From: Janibacter hoylei PVAS-1
Lineage (GTDB): Bacteria; Actinomycetota; Actinomycetes; Actinomycetales; Dermatophilaceae
Length of the DNA stretch: 64,000 nucleotides
Direction: 5' to 3'
Assembly (NCBI RefSeq): GCF_000297495.1
Contig: NZ_ALWX01000022.1
Coordinates: 148,313-212,312, forward strand
Of this stretch, positions 1-10,090 are shown in pieces. Position numbers and translations under genes: made by a program. The number at the start of each line of letters is the position of its first letter. The first letter of the stretch is position 1. Below the pieces are notes generated by a model, which was given only the letters and a program-made list of their open reading frames with translations, was not told where the DNA came from and searched no databases.

Positions 1-624
1 GACCCGCAGTCGCGTGCGGCGACGATGCGCATCGTCACCCAGGAGCTCGACCGGATGAGCCGGATCGTCACCGACCTGCTGGCGCTCGCCAAGGCCGACC
101 GGCCCGACTTCATCCGCCCGACGGCCGATGTCGACCTGTCGGTGCTCACGGTCTCGCTCGACGCGAAGATCTCGGCCCTGGCCGAGCGGCGCTGGCAGGT
201 CAGCCGGGTCGCCGAGGGCACCGCCCGTCTCGACGCCGAGCGGGTCACCCAGGCCGTGCTCCAGCTGGCGCAAAACGCGGTGCAGCACACCGTCGAGGGC
301 GACGCGATCATCCTCGGCTCGCAGGTCGACGACGACACCGAGCTCGGGCGCGTGCTGCGGGTCTCGATCACCGACACCGGTCCGGGGGTGCCGGAGGGCG
401 AGCGGGAGCGGATCTTCCAGCGCTTCGCCCACGGTGAGCCCCCGGACGGGCGCCGGCACAGCGGGGCCGGCCTCGGGCTGGCCATCGTGCGCGCCATCGC
501 GGAGGGCCACGGCGGGCGCGTGGACGTCGGGGGTCACCCCGGCGAGGGAGCCGTCTTCACCCTCGTGCTCCCCGTGGACGACGAGACCGGACGCACCGGT
601 CCGGACGAGCAGGAGGCACCATGA
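1..624 (+). CDS. sensor histidine kinase, C-terminal part (5' end outside window)
   Basis: The frame is open from base 1, so the gene starts upstream and only about 207 residues are present. They cover the last part of the dimerisation helices (just after where the phospho-accepting His should lie) and a complete HATPase_c domain: N box QNAVQHT, G1 box DTGPGVP and G2 box GAGLGLAIV. The kinase should autophosphorylate and pass phosphate to the OmpR-type regulator that follows. The stop overlaps that regulator's ATG by 4 bases (ATGA), so the two are co-translated. The sensor domain and signal cannot be seen. The ATG at 25 is internal to the domain and is not the true start. Confidence 0.9.
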   Translation, partial: DPQSRAATMRIVTQELDRMSRIVTDLLALAKADRPDFIRPTADVDLSVLTVSLDAKISALAERRWQVSRVAEGTARLDAERVTQAVLQLAQNAVQHTVEGDAIILGSQVDDDTELGRVLRVSITDTGPGVPEGERERIFQRFAHGEPPDGRRHSGAGLGLAIVRAIAEGHGGRVDVGGHPGEGAVFTLVLPVDDETGRTGPDEQEAP

Positions 625-1287
625 GCAGCATCCTCATCGCCGAGGACCACGCGGAGATCTCGAGCTTCATCGACAAGGGGCTGCGGGCCAACGGCCACCG
701 CACGACGATCACCGCCGACGGTCGGCAGGCCTGGGCTCTCGCGGGCACGGGCGCTTTCGACCTGCTGATCCTCGACGTCGGCCTGCCCGGGCTCGACGGC
801 TTCGAGGTGCTGCGGCGACTGCGCGGTGACGGTGTCGACGTCCCCGTCATCATCCTCACCGCCCGTGACGGCGTCGACGACACCGTCGCCGGGCTCGAGG
901 GCGGGGCCAACGACTACATGACCAAGCCCTTCCAGTTCGCCGAGCTGCTCGCCCGCGTGCGACTGCGACTGCGCGAAGGGGGGCGCCGCCCCCGCCGACG
1001 ACTCCGCCCTGACCGTCGGTGACCTCAGCCTCGACGTCCGTCGCCGCACCGCGCGGGTGGCCGACCGCGAGGTCGAGCTGACGGCGCGGGAGTTCGCGCT
1101 GCTCGAGGCCTTCGTCGAGCACCCCGAGCAGGTGCTCTCGCGCGAGCAGCTGCTCGGCATGGTCTGGGACATGGACTTCGACCCGGGGTCCAACGTCGTC
1201 GACGTCTTCGTCCGCTCCCTGCGGTCGAAGATCGGGTCCGAGCGGATCGTCACGGTGCGCGGCGTGGGCTACCGGCTCAGGGGATGA
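621..1287 (+). CDS. OmpR/PhoB-type response regulator, frameshifted in a G6 run
   Basis: The receiver domain (acidic patch EDH near residue 8, phospho-acceptor Asp in LILDVGLPG, Lys in MTKPF) is read from ATG 621. A winged-helix DNA-binding domain (ELTAREFALLEAF, VRSLRSKI, VRGVGYRLRG) is read in another frame and ends at 1287. The frames meet at the G6 run 978-983. Removing one G gives a continuous protein of about 221 residues, the normal OmpR-family length, with a short linker. As written, the first frame stops at 1022 with no DNA-binding domain. Similar +1 G errors occur in essential genes of this window, so the regulator is probably intact in the cell. It pairs with the kinase just upstream. 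Confidence 0.85.
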
Positions 1288-1897
1288 GCCCCTCCTCGCG
1301 CGCCCGGGCCACGGCCGCGGTGCGCGAGTCGACGTCGAGCTTGGTGAAGACGTGCACGAGGTGCGTCTTGACCGTCGCCTCGGAGATGACGAGTGTCCGG
1401 GCGATCTCGCGGTTGCTCAGGCCCCGGGCGACCGCCGCGACGATCTCCACTTCGCGGGCGGACAGCTCGGGTCGCGGGCGTGACATGCGGGCGACCACCC
1501 GCTGCGCGAGCGCAGGTGCCAGCACCGTCTCGCCCCCGGCCGCCCGGACGACGGCCTCGACGATGTCGGCCGGTGCGGCGTCCTTGAGCAGGTACCCCGA
1601 GGCGCCCGCCTCGACGGCGCGGACGATGTCGCGGTCGGTATCGTAGGTCGTCAGCACAAGGACCTCCGGGGCACCGCGACCTGACCGCAGGGCCCGCGTC
1701 AGACCCACCCCGTCCAGGCCATCGCCGAGCCGCAGGTCGGTGACGACGACGTCCGGGTCCTCTCGCGCGGCCACCTCGAGGCCGCCCTCGCCATCGGCAG
1801 CCTCACCGACGACGGTGATCCGGTCGTCCTGGCCGAGCAGGGCGACGATGCCCACGCGGGTCACCGGGTGGTCCTCGACGACGACGCGCACGCTCAC
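1277..1897 (-). CDS. NarL/LuxR-family response regulator
   Basis: A receiver domain with ED near residue 7, phospho-acceptor Asp in VVTDLRLGDG and Lys in GYLLKDAA is followed by a LuxR-type helix-turn-helix (LSAREVEIVAAVARGLSNREIARTL). It runs from GTG 1897 to a stop at 1277, 206 residues, typical for the family. The GTG overlaps the TGA that the upstream kinase would use (GTGA) if the G run at 1905-1911 had six rather than seven G. In the sequence as given, the kinase reads through into this gene, making one 620-codon frame. It is the last gene of an MMPL-kinase-regulator operon and probably controls that exporter. It overlaps the opposing OmpR-type gene tail to tail by 11 bp. Confidence 0.87.
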   Translation of the reverse strand: MSVRVVVEDHPVTRVGIVALLGQDDRITVVGEAADGEGGLEVAAREDPDVVVTDLRLGDGLDGVGLTRALRSGRGAPEVLVLTTYDTDRDIVRAVEAGASGYLLKDAAPADIVEAVVRAAGGETVLAPALAQRVVARMSRPRPELSAREVEIVAAVARGLSNREIARTLVISEATVKTHLVHVFTKLDVDSRTAAVARAREEGLIP

Positions 1898-3112
1898 GAG
1901 CCCTCCCCCCCGACGCGTCGGCAGGGGCGCCCACGCGGAGACCGCGGTGCCCTCGCCGGGCGTGGACTCGACGGCCAGGCCGCCGCCGACCTCTCGCAGG
2001 CGGGCCCGGGTGGCGCGCAGGCCGTAGCCCCCTTCGCCGGAGGGGGCGGCGCCCGATGCCCACCACGCGTCGGTGTCGAAGCCTCGGCCGTCGTCGACCA
2101 CGTCGACCCGCACGGTGTCATCGGTGGCGTCGAGGGTGACGACGACCCGCCTGGCCCGGGCGTGGGTGCGGACATTGGCCAGGGCTCCCTGGACGCAGCG
2201 CAGCAGGGTCACCTCCGTCGTCGTCGGCAGCGGGGGGAGCTGGCCGATGACGTCGACCTGGGCGTCGACCCCCGACTCCGTGCCGAAGCGATCGGTGACG
2301 CTACGGACGGCGCCGGCGAGACTCCCTTCGTCGAGGTCGGCGGGCGCGAGCGCGGCGACGACCCGCCGCGACTCCTCGAGCCCGCGGGTGGCACCGTCCT
2401 CCAGGTGGGCGAGCAGCTCACGCACCCGCTGCGGGTCCTCCTCCGTGCGGGCCGCGCGGGCGAGCAGGACGATCGACGAAAATCCCTGCGCGATGCCGTC
2501 GTGGATGTCGCGGGAGAGGCGGGTGCGCTCGCTGCTCGCGCCTTCGGCGCGCTGGACGCGGGCCAGCTCGTCGGTGAGCGCCGCGCTCTCCTCCTGCGCC
2601 GCGTAGAGCGAGGCGATGAGGCGCTGCCGTTCGATGCCGTCGCGCACGAGGGCCTGCTGCGCCTTGGCGACACCCAGGGCCACGACCATGCCGATGCACG
2701 GGCCGATCATCGCCGCGTACGACGCCTCACCCGTGTGCCGCACCGGCTCGAGGGCGACGACCACGAGGACGGCGAGCGAGATGAGCACCGCGGGCAGCAG
2801 CGGCAGGACGTGCCCGGCGAGCAGCCAGAGGGGGAAGGCCAGCCAGACGTTTTCCGGCGAGACGAGCACGAGCAGGCCCCACAGGACCACGAGCCCGACG
2901 AACCACGCCGTGCCACCGCGGCCGGCCCGCGCCAGACGCGGTCCGACGGCGTACCACGCGACGAAGGCCGCGAGCGTCGCGAGCTCGGCGACGGGATGGG
3001 CGCCGTCGGCGATCGATCGGCCACCGCACACGAGCACGAGCACGGCGAGCAGCGTGTGCTGACCCAGGCGCAGCCAGCGGCCGGTGCCCGTCGGGTCGGT
3101 GCTCGTCGTCAC
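1894..3112 (-). CDS. NarL-type sensor histidine kinase (DesK-like), frameshifted at its 3' end
   Basis: The N-terminal third has several hydrophobic segments (about five or six membrane helices). A coiled stretch follows, then a HisKA_3 domain with phospho-acceptor His in RLSRDIHDGIAQG and a HATPase_c domain ending in GGYGLRATRARL. The chosen start is GTG 3112, which overlaps the MMPL stop (GTGA); an upstream ATG at 3139 is in frame but lies inside MMPL. With one G removed from the G7 run at 1905-1911 (minus strand), the protein ends at a TGA at 1894-1896 after about 405 residues. Without that correction it fuses to the regulator. Membrane location and cognate regulator are clear; the signal is unknown, although linkage to MMPL suggests an envelope or drug-type stimulus. 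Confidence 0.85.
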
Positions 3113-5186
3113 GACCGCGACGCTACCCGGCTGGGCCACCAGAAGCGGTCCCCGACGAGCGCGGTCGCCGCCGGCACGACGACGGTCCGCACGAGCAGCG
3201 TGTCGAGCAGCACGCCCAGCCCGACGACCAGGCCGAGCTGCCCGAGGACGACGAGCGGCAGCACCCCGAGCGCGGCGAAGACCGCGGCGAGGACGATGCC
3301 GGCGCTCGTGATGACCGCACCGGTGCGGGCGACCGCGCGGGTGACCCCGTCACGGGTGCCGTGCTCGACGGCCTCGGCCCGGGCCCGGTGCACGAGGAAG
3401 ATCGTGTAGTCGATGCCCAGCGCGACGAGGAAGAGGAAGGCCACGAGCGGCACCTGCACGTCGAGCGCCGGGTGGCCGAGCAGGTGCTCGTCGAGCCAGG
3501 CGCCGAGGCCGAGCGCGGCGAGAGCGCTCGACGCGTTGAGGGCGAGCAGCACGAGCGGGCCGACGAGCGCCCGCAGCAGGACCACGAGGACCCCGAGGCT
3601 CACGAGCAGGACGAGGGGCACGACGGTGGCGAGGTCGGCCTCGGCTGCCGAGCGGGCGTCGAGCAGCTCGGCGGAGCCGCCCCCGACGAGGGCGTCGGCG
3701 CCGGGCACGGCGTGCGCGCTCTCCCGCACGTGCTCGGCGAGGTCGAGGCTGGCCGGCGTACCCGGTGCCGGTTCACCGATGACAGTGAGCCGGGCCAGCC
3801 CCTGCCCGTCCGTGCCCGCCGGCGCGACCGCGGTCACGCCCGTCACCTGCTGGAGGGTGCTCGTGAGGCGGGTGGCGCTCCCTTCGTCCGTCGTCACGAC
3901 GAAGGGAGCGGCCGACCCGGCCGGGAAGTGCTCGGCGACGACCTGGAGCCCGGCCGCCGACTCGGAGGCGGTGCGGAAGGAGTCGGCCTGGCTCAGCCCG
4001 ACGCGGGCGCCGAGCAGGCCGGAGGCGAGCGCCGCGAGCACGACCAGGCCGACGCCGAGGTGCAGCGCGGGCCGGGCGACGACCCGACGGGCGACCCGGG
4101 CCCAGACACCTGCGTGCGCGAGGTCGTCGCCGGGGTGGGGGACGAAGGGCCGGAAAACGCGACGGCCGACGAGGGCCAGGGCCGCGGGCAGGAGCAGGAC
4201 GACCGCGGCGAGGGCGACGAGCAGGCCGACGGCAGAGGCGAGCCCGAGCCCGCGGGTGCCGGGCACGGCCGCGAGGAGGAGGGTCGCCAGGGAGAGGACG
4301 ACGGTGACATTGCTCGCGACGATCGCCGGGACCGTCGCCCGCCATGCTGCGGCCAGCGCCGTGCGGTGGTCGTCGTGCTCGTGCAGCTCCTCGCGGTAGC
4401 GCGAGATGAGCAGCAGGGCGTAGTTGGCGCCGGCGCCGAAGACGAGGACCGACACGATGCCGGCGTCGAAGGGGAGGCCGCTCGCCTCACCGACGGCGGC
4501 CGCCACGGTCCCGGCGAGCTGGTCGGCGACGCCGACGACGAGCAGCGGCACGAGCCACAGGACGGGGGAGCGGTAGGTGAGCAGGAGCAGCAGCGCGACG
4601 ACCCCGATGGTCACGGCGAGCAGCGTGAAGTCCGCCCCGTCGAAGGAGGAGGCGATGTCGGCGCCGATCGCGGGGCCGCCGGTGACCTGCACGGTCAGGT
4701 CGGCCGGTGCGTGGTCGGCCACGTCGGCCCGCAGGTCGGTGATGGTCTGGACCTGCGTCGCGCTGTCGTCGCTCGTGGCGACGGGCACGGTCACCGTCGC
4801 CGCCAGCCCGTCATCGCTCACCTGCACGTGGGCGCGCTCGCCGGCCCCGAGCTCGTGGGCCAGCTGCGCCAGGCCCCGCTCGTCGGCCGTCGACAGGCTG
4901 CCGCCGTCCCCCTTCGTCGCCACGAGGAGGACGGGCGCGGTGTTGCTGCCGGGGAAGCCCTCGAGCTGCTCCGCCACCACCGCCGACTCCGCCGATTCCG
5001 GGTACGCCGCGCCCCCCGCGGCGGCGCCTGCGCCGACCCCAGGAGGACCGACGCCTGCCCCACGACGACGACGGCGAGCACGAGCACGAGGGCAGATCCC
5101 CGCCGCCCGAGGATGCGCTGGACGAAGGGGGAGCGGGTGGCTGTGGGCGAGGGCTGGGAAGGTGCAGGGCGCAGGTCTGGCGTCAT
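3109..5186 (-). CDS. MMPL/RND-type membrane exporter, frameshifted near residue 50
   Basis: This is an MMPL-family transporter with two repeats of one membrane helix, a periplasmic domain and a five-helix bundle. It is likely proton-driven and exports lipids or drugs. The main frame lacks a sensible N terminus. The ATG at 5186 starts a frame with a proline-rich cytoplasmic head and a first membrane helix (GSALVLVLAVVVVGQASVLL) which must shift into the main frame near 5037-5040 (or at the C6 run 5012-5017) by adding one base. Corrected length is about 692 residues, normal for the family. It heads an operon with the kinase and NarL-type regulator downstream, so regulator-controlled export is the likely role. 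Confidence 0.85.
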
Positions 5187-5231
5187 GCCATCCAGTCCAC
5201 CGCCGAAGGGGGTCCCGCCACATCGCGCGGG

Positions 5232-5253
5232 AGGTTGGTCCTGCGATCAACCT
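5232..5253 (-). promoter_or_regulatory. inverted repeat, candidate operator of the MMPL-TCS operon
   Basis: AGGTTG (5232-5237) and CAACCT (5248-5253) are exact inverted arms; two further inner pairs (TC with GA) extend the symmetry. It lies about 46 bp upstream of the MMPL start, a plausible site for the NarL-type regulator of this operon. That assignment is inference. Confidence 0.4.
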
Positions 5254-5459
5254 TTCGATGGACCCCGGCGACACCACCGAGCGGACGGCAGGGGAGGTCG
5301 GCGCCGGCCCGCTCCCGACGAAGAAGGCCGGCGCGCTGCCGAAGTCCCTCCTTGTCGTGTGGGCACGTTGTCGTTCTCGACTTCGACTTGACGCTGCGCC
5401 GACCTCCTTCGTCGTCCGCTGGCTGTGGATCGCCCGCCGTGCTCGTCGGTGAGGGCGCA

Positions 5460-5465
5460 TAAGGT
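5460..5465 (+). promoter_or_regulatory. -10 element, probably leaderless helicase mRNA
   Basis: TAAGGT lies 6 bases before the GTG at 5472, the spacing expected when transcription starts at the start codon. There is no good Shine-Dalgarno sequence. Confidence 0.5.
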
Positions 5466-5471
5466 GGGGTC

Positions 5472-7694
5472 GTGTCATCGTCCGTGGAGTCCCTGCTCGC
5501 TGCTGCCGTCGGGGGAGTGGGTGGGTCGACCCGGCCGGGGCAGGTCGAGATGGCCAAGGCCGTGGCCCACGCCATCGACGCCGAGGAGCACCTGCTCGTC
5601 CAGGCCGGCACCGGCACCGGCAAGTCGCTGGCCTACCTCGTCCCGGCCGTCGAGCACGCCCAGCGGGTCGGCAAGCCGGCCGTCGTCGCGACGGCGACGC
5701 TCGCCCTCCAGGGGCAGATCGTCGACCGCGACATGCCCCGCCTCGCCGATGCCCTGACACCGCACCTGCGCCGGCGCCCGACCTACGCGATCGTCAAGGG
5801 CCGGCGTAACTACGTGTGCAAGCACAAGACCGAAGGCGGCTTCCCCGACGACGAGGACGGGCTCTTCGACGTCGGTGAGGCCGACGCCCAGGCCGGGTGG
5901 CTGGGCAAGGAGGTCGTCCGCGTCCGCGAGTGGGCTGAGGAGACCGAGTCCGGCGACCGCGACGAGCTCGTCCCGGGCGTCTCCGAGAAGGCGTGGCGCC
6001 AGGTCTCCGTCTCCGCGCAGGAGTGCCTGGGCTCGAAGTGCCCGATGGTCACCGAGTGCTTCGTCGAGCGCTCGCGCGAGGCCGCCAAGGACGTCGACGT
6101 CATCGTCACCAACCACTCCTTCATGGCCATCGACGCCTTCGAGGGGCGCCCGATGCTGCCCGACCACGACGTGCTCGTCATCGACGAGGCGCACGAGCTC
6201 GTCGACCGGGTCACCTCGACGGTCACCGACGAGCTGGCGCCCGGTGGCGTGCGCGCGGCGGCCAAGCGGGCGCGCAAGTACGCCGAGTCCTCCGACGCCC
6301 TCGACGACATCGCCTCCGACCTCGAGGCGGTCCTCGAGGAGGCGCCGGAGGGACGGCTGGCCACCGGCATCCCCGACGCGCTCGCCAGCGTCCTCGGGCG
6401 CTGCCGCGACGTCAGCCGCAACCTGCTCACGGAGATGAAGCCGCCGAAGGGGGAGCAGGTCGACGGCACCCGTCAGGTCGCCCTCGCGGCGGTCGACGAG
6501 GTCCACGAGACGGCCGGCCGGATGCTCGAGGAGCACGAGCTCGACGTCATCTGGGTCAGCCGCGACCTGCGTCGCGGGCCGCTGCTGCGGGTGGCGCCGA
6601 TGAGCGTGGCGATGCGGATGCGCGAGCGGATCTTCGGCACGGGCGCCACCGACGACGACGAGGGCGTGCGCGACCGCACGGTCGTGCTCACCTCGGCGAC
6701 CCTCGAGCTCGGCGGGACCTTCGACGCGGTCGCGGGCACCCTCGGTCTGCGGGGGCCGGGAGCACCGGAGTGGACCGGGCTCGACGTGGGGTCCCCCTTC
6801 GACTACCAGCAGCAGGGCATCGCCTACGTCGCCGAGCACCTGCCGGCCCCCGGCCGGGACGGGCTGGCGCCGCAGACCCTCGACGAGATCGAGGCGCTCG
6901 TGCGGGCCGCCGGTGGGCGCACGCTCGGGCTCTTCTCGTCGATGCGCGCGGCCAAGGAGGCCTCCGAGGCGATGCGCGAGCGGCTCGACGAGTCCTTCAC
7001 CGTGCTCTGCCAGGGCGAGGACATGATCGGCACGCTGGTGCGGGACTTCGCACGTGACCCGCGCACGATCCTCTTCGGGACGCTCACCCTGTGGCAGGGC
7101 GTCGACGTGCCCGGCAGCAGCTGCCAGCTCGTCATCATCGACCGCATCCCCTTCCCCCGGCCCGACGACCCGCTGAGCTCGGCGCGCACGCAGGAGATCG
7201 CGCGGCGCGGCGGCAACGGCTTCATGGCGGTCTCGGCGACGCACGCCGCCCTGCGCCTGGCGCAGGGTGCCGGCCGGCTCGTCCGGCGCGGTGACGACCG
7301 GGGCGTCGTCGCCTTCCTCGACCACCGGATGATCAAGGCGCGCTACGCGGGCTTCCTCCAGCGCTCGCTGCCGCCCTTCTGGCCGACGACCGACCGCCAG
7401 CTCGTCCTCGGCGCGCTGACCCGCCTCGACCAGATCGCGCCGCCGCCGCTACCCGTGGCCGAGCCGGGCAAGCGGAGCATGACCGGCACGGTCGCCGACC
7501 CCGGTCCCGCCGCTGGTGCGCGGACCGCGGTCGTGCAGGGCGAAGGGTGGTCCGTCCAGGACGACGACGAGCTGCGCGACGGCGTCGACCTCGGGCTGCC
7601 CCTCGAGGAGCTGGCCGCATCCCTCGACCGGGAGGAGTCCGCGGTCGCGGCCCGCGCGCAGGCGCTCGGTCTGCGTGTCCCCACCCGCGGATAG
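5472..7694 (+). CDS. dinG: DinG-family ATP-dependent DNA helicase (XPD-like, Fe-S)
   Basis: 740 residues. It is a superfamily 2 helicase with Walker A QAGTGTGKS (Lys51), DEAH box at 238-241 and a C-terminal helicase domain (GTLTLWQGVDVPG; QGAGRLVRR). Four cysteines, C116, C185, C190 and C196, sit between Walker A and DEAH as in the iron-sulphur domain of XPD/DinG. The family unwinds forked DNA and DNA-RNA hybrids 5'-3' and helps resolve stalled forks. The last 70 or so residues are an acidic tail with no obvious motif. The start GTG 5472 is supported by a -10 box 6 bases upstream. No LexA box is visible at this promoter. Confidence 0.9.
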   Translation: MSSSVESLLAAAVGGVGGSTRPGQVEMAKAVAHAIDAEEHLLVQAGTGTGKSLAYLVPAVEHAQRVGKPAVVATATLALQGQIVDRDMPRLADALTPHLRRRPTYAIVKGRRNYVCKHKTEGGFPDDEDGLFDVGEADAQAGWLGKEVVRVREWAEETESGDRDELVPGVSEKAWRQVSVSAQECLGSKCPMVTECFVERSREAAKDVDVIVTNHSFMAIDAFEGRPMLPDHDVLVIDEAHELVDRVTSTVTDELAPGGVRAAAKRARKYAESSDALDDIASDLEAVLEEAPEGRLATGIPDALASVLGRCRDVSRNLLTEMKPPKGEQVDGTRQVALAAVDEVHETAGRMLEEHELDVIWVSRDLRRGPLLRVAPMSVAMRMRERIFGTGATDDDEGVRDRTVVLTSATLELGGTFDAVAGTLGLRGPGAPEWTGLDVGSPFDYQQQGIAYVAEHLPAPGRDGLAPQTLDEIEALVRAAGGRTLGLFSSMRAAKEASEAMRERLDESFTVLCQGEDMIGTLVRDFARDPRTILFGTLTLWQGVDVPGSSCQLVIIDRIPFPRPDDPLSSARTQEIARRGGNGFMAVSATHAALRLAQGAGRLVRRGDDRGVVAFLDHRMIKARYAGFLQRSLPPFWPTTDRQLVLGALTRLDQIAPPPLPVAEPGKRSMTGTVADPGPAAGARTAVVQGEGWSVQDDDELRDGVDLGLPLEELAASLDREESAVAARAQALGLRVPTRG

Positions 7695-7697
7695 CCT
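7692..7697 (+). promoter_or_regulatory. -10 element of the aldo-keto reductase gene
   Basis: TAGCCT ends 6 bases before ATG 7704 and overlaps the stop codon of the helicase gene (7692-7694). A leaderless transcript is likely. Confidence 0.45.
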
Positions 7698-7703
7698 GTC
7701 GAC

Positions 7704-8678
7704 ATGCAGACCTCACGCCTGGGCCGCTCCGGACTCGCCGTCTCCGTCGTCGGGCTGGGGTGCAACAACCTCGGTCGCGCCGGCACCGTGACCGCGACGC
7801 AGGAGGGCACCGACGCCGTCGTGCACGCGGCGCTCGACGCGGGCATCACCCTCTTCGATGTCGCCGACGTCTACGGTGCCGAGGCCGGGCTGTCCGAGAC
7901 GATGCTCGGGCGGGCCCTGGGCTCGCGGCGCGACGAGGTCGTCCTCGCGACGAAGTTCGGCATGGACGTCGGTGGCATCGGGGGTGGGGACTTCGGGGCG
8001 CGGGGGTCGCGGCGCTACGTCACGCGGGCGGTCGAGGCCTCGCTGCAGCGGCTGGGCACCGACCACATCGACCTGTACCAGTTCCACACCCCCGACCCGG
8101 CGACGCCGATCGAGGAGACGCTCGATGCGCTCGACGACCTCGTGCGGGCGGGCAAGGTGCGCTACATCGGCCACTCCAACTTCGCCGGGTGGCAGATCGC
8201 CGATGCCGAGCACGTGGCTCGGGCCCGGGGCGGCAGCCGCTTCGTCTCGAGCCAGAACCACTACAACCTCCTCGACCGGCGGGCCGAGCTCGAGGTGACG
8301 CCGGCGGCCGAGGCCTTCGGCCTGGGGGTGCTGCCGTACTTCCCGCTGGCCAACGGTCTGCTCACGGGCAAGTACTCGCAGGGCACCGCGCCCGAGGGCA
8401 GCCGGCTGACGCACGCCCGCCAGCACCTGCTCGAGCAGATCGACCTCGACCAGCTGCGGGCCTTCGGTGACTTCGCGCGCGAGCGCGACCTCACCGAGCT
8501 GCAGGTCGCCTTCTCGTGGCTCGCCTCCCGCCCGGCGGTGAGCAGCGTCATCGCGGGCGCGACCCGGCCCGAGCAGGTCGTCGCCAATGCCGCGGCGGCC
8601 GACTGGGTGCCGACCGCCGAGGACGAGGCCGCGCTCGACGAGATCTTCCCGCGGGTGCCCAAGGTGGCACTGTTTTGA
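7704..8678 (+). CDS. aldo/keto reductase
   Basis: 324 residues, the standard length for an NADPH-dependent AKR barrel. The catalytic tetrad is visible: Asp and Tyr in FDVADVYG, Lys in LATKFG and His in LYQFHTP. The C-terminal cofactor region AGATRPEQV is also present. The enzyme reduces aldehydes or ketones; the natural substrate cannot be told from sequence. Its stop (TGA 8676-8678) overlaps the TTG start of holA (TTGA), so the two are translationally coupled even though the functions look unrelated. Confidence 0.9.
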   Translation: MQTSRLGRSGLAVSVVGLGCNNLGRAGTVTATQEGTDAVVHAALDAGITLFDVADVYGAEAGLSETMLGRALGSRRDEVVLATKFGMDVGGIGGGDFGARGSRRYVTRAVEASLQRLGTDHIDLYQFHTPDPATPIEETLDALDDLVRAGKVRYIGHSNFAGWQIADAEHVARARGGSRFVSSQNHYNLLDRRAELEVTPAAEAFGLGVLPYFPLANGLLTGKYSQGTAPEGSRLTHARQHLLEQIDLDQLRAFGDFARERDLTELQVAFSWLASRPAVSSVIAGATRPEQVVANAAAADWVPTAEDEAALDEIFPRVPKVALF

Positions 8679-9632
8679 GCACCCCGTCGCTCGTGCTCGT
8701 CCAGGGGCCCGAGGCGGTCCTCGCCGACCGGGCGCTGGAGCAGGTCGTCGCCGACGTGCGGGTGACCTCGCCAGAGGTCGAGGTCGTCACCCTCCGGGCG
8801 GAGGGCTACGAGGAGGGCGAGCTGGGTGTCCACGCCAGCCCCTCCCTCTTCGGCGAGGACAAGCTGATCATCGTGCGCGACCTGCACCAGGCCCCCGACG
8901 CCCTGCAGCTCGACCTGCTCGGCTACCTCGCCGACCCGGCCGACGACGTGACCCTCGTCGTCACCCACGCCTCGGGCAACAAGGGCAAGAAGGTGCTCGA
9001 CACGCTCAAGAAGGCCAAGGCCCTCGTGCTCGAGGCGCCGGCGATCAAGAGCGACCGCGACAAGGCCGACTTCGTGACCAACGAGTTTCGCCGGGCCCGG
9101 CGCAAGGCGGATGCCGGCGCGGTCCAGGCGCTCGTCGAGGCGGTGGGCAAGGACGTGCGTGAGCTGGCCTCGGCCTGCCAGCAGCTCGTCGACGACACCA
9201 CCGGCGTCATCGACGCCGAGGTCGTCGAGCGCTACCACGGCGGCCGGGTCGAGGCCACCGGCTTCAAGGTCGCCGACGCCGCCGTCGCCGGGCAGACCGG
9301 TGAGGCCCTGCGCCTGCTGCGGCACGCGGTCAACGTCGGCGTCGACCCGGTGCCGATCGTCGCGGTGCTCGCGCAGCAGCTGCGCCAGCTGGCCAAGGTC
9401 GGGGGGAGCGGGCCGAGGCCGCAGCGCCGACCTCGCCAGGGACCTCGGCATGGCGCCCTGGCAGGTCGACAAGGCTCGCCGTTCGCTGCAGGGCTGGACC
9501 GGTGAGGGCCTGGGTCGCAGCATCCAGGCCGTCGCCGCCGCCGACTTCGAGGTCAAGGGCGGTGGCCGCGACCCGGTCTACGCCGTCGAGCGGGCGATCC
9601 TCGTCATCGCGGCCAAGGGCGTCACGGGGTAG
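8675..9632 (+). CDS. holA: DNA polymerase III delta subunit, frameshifted in a G6 run
   Basis: HolA is the clamp-loader delta subunit that opens the beta clamp. The frame from TTG 8675 gives the AAA+-like part ([35 protein letters not shown]), but after [11 protein letters not shown] it runs into nonsense. The true C terminus ([20 protein letters not shown] onward) is in the next frame and ends at 9632. Dropping one G from the G6 run 9401-9406 joins them into about 318 residues, the usual actinobacterial length. HolA is essential, so a real null is implausible and a sequencing error is the best explanation. The TTG start overlaps the upstream stop and fits the family N terminus. Confidence 0.9.
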
Positions 9633-9641
9633 CTGGCGGGT

Positions 9642-9671
9642 TTGGCTGGGGCCGCTGGCCGCTGCTAGATT
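9642..9671 (+). promoter_or_regulatory. rpsT promoter
   Basis: TTGGCT (9642-9647), an 18-base spacer and TAGATT (9666-9671) form a good housekeeping promoter. Transcription would start near 9678, leaving a leader of about 135 bases before the rpsT GTG. Confidence 0.5.
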
Positions 9672-9813
9672 TGCTCCTCGCGTGCGCGCATGGTCGTGCG
9701 CGCAACGCAGCACCACCCAGGGTGTCTCTCCCACGGTGTCCCCACGCCGGTCCCGAGATGCCTTGCCGCCCTCTACGGCAGAAGCTCGACCAACCCAGTC
9801 AAGAAAGATTCCT

Positions 9814-10074
9814 GTGGCAAACATCAAGTCCCAGATCAAGCGCGTCAAGACCAACGCGGCCCGCACCGAGCGCAACCGCGCCTACAAGTCGGAGCTGCGC
9901 ACGTGGATCCGCAAGGTCCGCGAGGCCGCCGACGCCGGCGACCGCGACGGTGCGCAGACCGCGCTCGTCACCGCGAGCAAGAAGCTCGACAAGGCCGTCA
10001 GCAAGGGCGTCCTGCACGCCAACCAGGCGGCCAACAAGAAGTCGGCTCTGGCCAAGCGGGTCAACAAGATCTGA
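9814..10074 (+). CDS. rpsT: 30S ribosomal protein S20
   Basis: 86 residues starting [10 protein letters not shown], basic and helical throughout, full length for S20. It binds 16S rRNA early in 30S assembly. The GTG at 9814 is chosen because translation from it gives the exact family N terminus; the longer upstream frame has no S20 character. It has its own promoter, a leader of about 135 bases that could allow autoregulation, and a very strong terminator just after the stop. Confidence 0.97.
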   Translation: MANIKSQIKRVKTNAARTERNRAYKSELRTWIRKVREAADAGDRDGAQTALVTASKKLDKAVSKGVLHANQAANKKSALAKRVNKI

Positions 10075-10090
10075 TCTGCCTCATGGCAGC

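Larger units (their letters stand above)
5187..5471. other. divergent intergenic region between MMPL operon and helicase
   Basis: About 285 bases with no convincing coding frame. It holds the promoter regions of both divergent units, an inverted repeat at 5232-5253 and a -10 element at 5460-5465. I see nothing else in it. Confidence 0.6.
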
